Origin: Streptomyces rimosus
Lineage (GTDB): Bacteria; Actinomycetota; Actinomycetes; Streptomycetales; Streptomycetaceae
NCBI RefSeq assembly: GCF_008704655.1
Contig: NZ_CP023688.1
Coordinates: 558,001-622,000 of the forward strand
DNA length: 64,000 bases
Direction: 5' to 3'
Positions 62,064 through 64,000 of the stretch are shown here, piece by piece. Each line of letters begins with the position of its first letter. The stretch's first letter is position 1. The notes under the pieces are model-generated. The model was not told where the DNA came from. It searched no databases and saw nothing but the letters and a program-made list of their open reading frames with translations. The position numbers and the translations under genes were made by a program.

Positions 62064-63203
62064 CTACCCGGCCATCGCCGGCACCGCCCGCTGATCCGGC
62101 CCCGCGTACGAGGCGAGGGGCCGGATCAGCGCGTTGTGGGCGAGCTGCTCGGTGATGTGGGCCGTCCACCCGGTGATACGGCTCATCACGAAGACCGGGG
62201 TGAAGACGGGGGTGTCGAAGCCCATCAGGTGGTAGGCGAGGCCAGCCGGGTAGTCCAGGTTGGGGTGGATGCCCTTGCGGCCGGCCATGGCGTTCCGGAG
62301 AGCGGTGTGCAGCGTGGCCAGCCGGGTCGTCTCCGGGTCGGCGGCACGGGCCACCAGACGGTCCAGGGCCTCCTGCATGACCGGTACGCGAGAGTCGCCG
62401 TGCTTGTACACGCGGTGTCCGAAGCCCATGATCCTGCGCTTGGCGGCCAGGGCCCCGTCCAGCCATTCCGCGGCGCGCTGCGGATCGCCGATCTCCTCCA
62501 GCATGTGCATGACGGCTTCGTTGGCCCCGCCGTGCAGCGGCCCCTTGAGCGCGCCGATCGCGGCGGTGACCGCGCTGTAGAGGTCGGAGAGGGTGGAGGT
62601 GACGACGCGGGCGGTGAACGTCGAGGCGTTGAAGCTGTGTTCCGCGTAGAGCACGAGGGAGGTCTCGAAGCAGCGGACCACCTCGGGGGCGGGCACGCTG
62701 CCGAAGCACATGTGGAAGAAGTTCTCGGCGTAGCCGAGTCCGGGGTCCGGCGGGACGGGGGCGAGCCCCCGGCGGCGGCGCTGGTCGGCGGCGACCACGG
62801 TGGGCAGCTTCGCCAGCAGGGTCAGGGACTTGGCGCGGTGGGCGGCGGGGCTGCCGTCGTCCTCGGTGGGGTCCTCGGCGCCGAAGAAGCTGACGGCCGT
62901 ACGGAGCACGTCCATCGGGTGGCAGGTCTCCGGCAGCCGGGCCAGCAGTTCGGAGGTGGTGCGGCCCAGGGGGCGCAGGGCGCGTTCGCGGGCCTGGAAC
63001 TCGCGCAGCTGGGCGGCGTCGGGCAGTTCGCCGTACCACAGCAGGTAAGCGACCTCCTCGAAGGAACGGTGGGCGGCCAGGTCCTGGACCGGGTAGCCGC
63101 GGTAGGTCAGGGAGTTGGTCTCCGGGATGACGGTGGAGATCTCGGTGGTGTCGACGACGACACCGGCGAGGCCGCGGTGGATCGCGGGCGCGGTGGTGGA
63201 CAT
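62064..63203 (-). CDS. prpC: 2-methylcitrate synthase / citrate synthase
   Basis: The 379-residue protein starts at ATG 63203. It has the citrate synthase residues GPLHGGANEAVMHML, IMGFGHRVYKHGDSRVPVMQ, and FTPVFVMSRITGWTAHITEQ. The short bacterial type and its place next to a methylisocitrate lyase gene favour methylcitrate synthase in propionate breakdown. Members of this group often accept acetyl-CoA too. PrpD is not in the window. Confidence 0.92.
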   Translation of the reverse strand: MSTTAPAIHRGLAGVVVDTTEISTVIPETNSLTYRGYPVQDLAAHRSFEEVAYLLWYGELPDAAQLREFQARERALRPLGRTTSELLARLPETCHPMDVLRTAVSFFGAEDPTEDDGSPAAHRAKSLTLLAKLPTVVAADQRRRRGLAPVPPDPGLGYAENFFHMCFGSVPAPEVVRCFETSLVLYAEHSFNASTFTARVVTSTLSDLYSAVTAAIGALKGPLHGGANEAVMHMLEEIGDPQRAAEWLDGALAAKRRIMGFGHRVYKHGDSRVPVMQEALDRLVARAADPETTRLATLHTALRNAMAGRKGIHPNLDYPAGLAYHLMGFDTPVFTPVFVMSRITGWTAHITEQLAHNALIRPLASYAGPDQRAVPAMAG

Positions 63204-63223
63204 GGGGTGCCTGCCTTCGTGGG

Positions 63224-63269
63224 TCAGGTGCCGGGGTTCAGGTGCCGGGCGGGTCAGGTGCCGGGCGGG
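63224..63269. repeat. Three tandem copies of TCAGGTGCCGGG at the prpB end
   Basis: Copies begin at 63224, 63238 and 63254 (steps of 14 and 16 bases). The copy at 63254 includes the prpB stop codon (TCA is TGA on the minus strand). The coding end PGT-stop is thus repeated twice downstream, an apparent slippage duplication. Confidence 0.7.
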
Positions 63270-64000
63270 AGGGTGAAGTCGTGGACGGCCGAGTCGAAGG
63301 CCGCGTAGTCCCCGTAGCCGAGGAGCTCGTACAGGCGGGAGCGGGTCTGCATCCGCGGCAGCAGGGACTCCTGGGTGCCCTCGGCGGCGAGCGTGCGCAG
63401 CCCGTCCTCGACGGCGCCCATCGCCAGGCGCAGCAGGGTGACCGGGTAGAGGGCGATGTCGTAGCCGAGGTTCTCCAGGGTGCGGGTGTCCAGCAGGGGC
63501 GTCTTGCCGAACTCGGTGAGGTTCGCGAGCAGCGGTACGTCGACCGCCTTGCGGAACGCCTCGAATTCAGCCTCTCCGGTGAGGGCTTCGGGGAAGATCG
63601 CGTCGGCGCCGGCGTCGACGTACGCCTTCGCCCGGTCGACCGCCGCGTCCAGTCCCTCCACCGAGCGGGCGTCGGTACGGGCCATCAGCAGGAAGTCCGG
63701 GTCGCGGCGGGCGTCGACGGCGCCCTTGATCCGGCGGACCATCTCCTCGCGCGAGGTGACGGTCTTGCCGTCGAGGTGGCCGCAGCGCTTGGGGTTGACC
63801 TGGTCCTCCAGATGCAGCCCGGCCAGCCCGGCGTCCTCCATCAGCTGGACGGTGCGGGCGGCGTTCATCGGTTCGCCGAAGCCGGTGTCGGCGTCGATGA
63901 GGACGGGCAGGTCGGTGGCCCGGGTCGTCTGCTGGGCGCGGGCGGCGATCTCGGTGGACGTGGTCAGGCCGATGTCGGGCAGGCCCAGATCGGCGGCGAG
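63254..64000 (-). CDS. prpB: Methylisocitrate lyase (5' end outside window)
   Basis: The frame is open to the window edge (LAADLGLPDIGLTTSTEIAA at its upstream end), so at least 248 residues are present and the start lies beyond 64000. It belongs to the isocitrate lyase superfamily: DLPVLIDADTGFGEPMNAAR, the active-site PKRCGHLDGKTV, and LLMARTDARSVEGLDAAVDR. It splits 2-methylisocitrate to succinate and pyruvate. Together with the adjacent prpC it forms part of the methylcitrate cycle. Confidence 0.94.
   Translation of the reverse strand, partial: LAADLGLPDIGLTTSTEIAARAQQTTRATDLPVLIDADTGFGEPMNAARTVQLMEDAGLAGLHLEDQVNPKRCGHLDGKTVTSREEMVRRIKGAVDARRDPDFLLMARTDARSVEGLDAAVDRAKAYVDAGADAIFPEALTGEAEFEAFRKAVDVPLLANLTEFGKTPLLDTRTLENLGYDIALYPVTLLRLAMGAVEDGLRTLAAEGTQESLLPRMQTRSRLYELLGYGDYAAFDSAVHDFTLPPGT

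Overview
The window is very GC-rich, with strong third-position GC bias, many GTG starts, GTGA stop/start overlaps and actinobacterial families throughout (ECF41 sigma factor, STAS/ANTAR protein, TipA-like MerR, LAATG sortase anchoring, a lasso peptide cluster, a DrrAB-type exporter). It fits a Streptomyces or close relative. No rRNA, tRNA, CRISPR array or intact transposase was seen.

Layout. 1-11 kb is regulatory and stress-related: an RsbW-like ATP-binding protein cut by the window edge, a TetR regulator facing a methyltransferase across two tandem operators, a decayed HAD hydrolase, a GlxA-type AraC regulator, two small membrane proteins, a hydrolase/erythromycin esterase/phosphoribosyltransferase operon, a MocR regulator facing a cupin across 20-bp direct repeats, and an EamA exporter. 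11-19 kb is an accessory stretch of low gene density: an uncharacterised acidic protein, an AraC/quinone-reductase pair, an aldo/keto reductase behind a MerR-type promoter, a perfect 51-bp palindrome, a decayed GNAT gene and a 20-bp tandem duplication. 18.6-21.2 kb is an arsenic cluster (arsI divergent from arsR-ACR3-arsC). 21.2-25.8 kb carries a secreted protein with a possible aerolysin-like region, an AraC regulator, and a LysR regulator facing an oxidoreductase.

25.8-30.7 kb (minus strand) is a complete lasso peptide cluster in the order precursor (A), cyclase (C), PqqD-like recognition protein (B1), leader peptidase (B2) and ABC exporter (D). The predicted core is 16 residues, VKNTGPKDVLGGKQLL. 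31-39 kb holds a DUF4253 protein, two related secreted proteins (one sortase-anchored), a META lipoprotein, an ECF41 sigma factor with an SRPBCC protein, a STAS-ANTAR protein, a winged-helix regulator and a propeller gene broken by an amber codon. 39-49.7 kb has a large FAD/Fe-S oxidoreductase, a GH15 enzyme, a DrrAB-like exporter, a GH18/FnIII protein without a signal peptide, a zinc-ribbon ORF and a TipA-like MerR regulator.

50-57.7 kb is a narGHJI respiratory nitrate reductase operon whose last gene encodes a TDT/SLAC1-family transporter instead of NarK. 58-64 kb carries C2/C3 carbon metabolism: isocitrate lyase, malate synthase and 3-hydroxyacyl-CoA dehydrogenase on the plus strand, and methylcitrate/citrate synthase and methylisocitrate lyase (cut by the edge) on the minus strand. 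Together these cover the glyoxylate bypass and part of the methylcitrate cycle, consistent with growth on acetate, propionate or fatty acids.
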